The notes under the pieces are model-generated. The model saw only the letters and a list, made by a program, of their open reading frames with translations, was not told the origin of the DNA and ran no database searches. The position numbers were made by a program, and so were the translations under genes. From Ferruginivarius sediminum (GTDB lineage: Bacteria > Pseudomonadota > Alphaproteobacteria > Kiloniellales > Rhodovibrionaceae), in the NCBI RefSeq assembly GCF_003344765.1, contig NZ_QPMH01000004.1, positions 186,001 to 250,000 of the forward strand: DNA of 64,000 nucleotides, read 5' to 3'. This document shows, piece by piece, positions 63,683 to 64,000 of this stretch (positions are counted from its first letter, which is position 1; each line of letters starts with the position of its first letter).

Positions 63683-64000
63683 TCATTCCGATGGTTTCAG
63701 GTGTTCGACAAACCAATCGCGCGCATGGCGGCAAACCTCACCCAATGTATCCGGTTCTTCGAACAGGTGCGTCGCGCCCTCGACGATTCGCAATTCCTTG
63801 GCGCAGGTCAGCCGCGCCAGAGCATTCCTGTTGAGTTGCAGGACCGCCTCGTCGCGCCCGCCGACGATCAGCAGCGTGGGCGCTCTTACATCCTCCAGGT
63901 GGCCCGCGGCCAGATCGGGCCGGCCACCCCGGGATACCACGGCGCCAACGGCCGTACCCAGCCGCGCCGCGGCCACCAGCGCCGCGGCAGCGCCGGTGCT
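63683..64000 (-). CDS. Alpha/beta hydrolase (dienelactone hydrolase-like), 3' part
   Basis: The C-terminal 105 residues of a serine hydrolase whose start lies past the window end. STGAAAALVAAARLG (just after the nucleophile elbow) and APTLLIVGGRDEAVL, carrying the catalytic Asp, are present. The catalytic histidine is in EGATHLFEEPDTL. The end RDWFVEHL is typical. Many such proteins are fused to a phosphoribosyltransferase; that part, if present, is outside the window. Confidence 0.85.
   Translation of the reverse strand, partial: STGAAAALVAAARLGTAVGAVVSRGGRPDLAAGHLEDVRAPTLLIVGGRDEAVLQLNRNALARLTCAKELRIVEGATHLFEEPDTLGEVCRHARDWFVEHLKPSE

Overview
The window is chromosomal DNA of a high-GC alphaproteobacterium, most likely of Rhodospirillales/Rhodovibrionales type. 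The evidence is the gene content: a MipZ division ATPase, an HdaA-type DnaA regulator, a small aa3-oxidase subunit IV, a phasin, a perfect CtrA-type box (TTAA-N7-TTAA), and the run purN-purM / DUF2066 / CDP-alcohol phosphotransferase / AI-2E exporter / hdaA followed shortly by ppk-ppx. No rRNA, tRNA, CRISPR array, insertion sequence or integrase was seen. Genus-level placement is inference.

Layout. 1-1580: the 3' end of a sensor histidine kinase, then about 1.1 kb of decayed DNA that contains a broken isoprenylcysteine-methyltransferase-like gene. 1582-4761: a glycine betaine/proline ABC importer (proX-proW-proV). 4828-12237: a catabolic locus with an RpiR-type repressor, a divergent TRAP importer (dctQ-dctM-dctP), diaminopropionate ammonia-lyase, an M20 N-carbamoyl-L-amino-acid amidohydrolase and an N-carbamoyl-D-amino-acid hydrolase. 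Two matching 18-bp palindromes lie in the divergent control region. 12386-18748: holC, a DUF442 phosphatase-like protein, a PAS protein, an ABC-F ATPase, ndk, a tiny oxidase subunit, purN and purM. 18869-29366: DUF2066 protein to hdaA, an SDR, a CYTH-CHAD protein, a SixA-like phosphatase, ppk and ppx.

29390-30230 is an AT-rich island. It carries one orphan ORF with a PD-(D/E)XK-like signature and supplies the last codons of ruvX. 30211-36499: ruvX, gatCAB, a membrane J-domain protein, a VWA protein and mipZ. 36549-45066: transporters (one DMT, two MFS, one LysE), hspQ, a winged-helix/RMF-like protein, and an acyl-CoA synthetase / DsbA-fold isomerase / SDR group. 45283-50151: leucine dehydrogenase-type enzyme, galU, ugd and a phosphomannomutase/phosphoglucomutase, which together make UDP-glucose and UDP-glucuronate for envelope polysaccharide. 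50264-64000: a soluble chemoreceptor, a GGCT-like protein, a D,D-carboxypeptidase with SPOR domain, a CtrA-box-preceded secreted protein, an Anbu-like protease, a phasin with its own promoter, operator and terminator, clpS-clpA, a CoA-transferase, a GFA protein, a FemAB/GNAT-like protein, a small unknown protein, a double-DUF427 protein and the end of an alpha/beta hydrolase.

The most promising system is the 4.8-12.2 kb locus. A TRAP importer, an ammonia-lyase and both an L- and a D-specific decarbamoylase lie under one palindromic operator set. This suggests uptake and full nitrogen and carbon recovery from carbamoylated (ureido) derivatives of 2,3-diaminopropionate. Second is the AT-rich nuclease-like island, and third is the apparent AUA start codon of purM.
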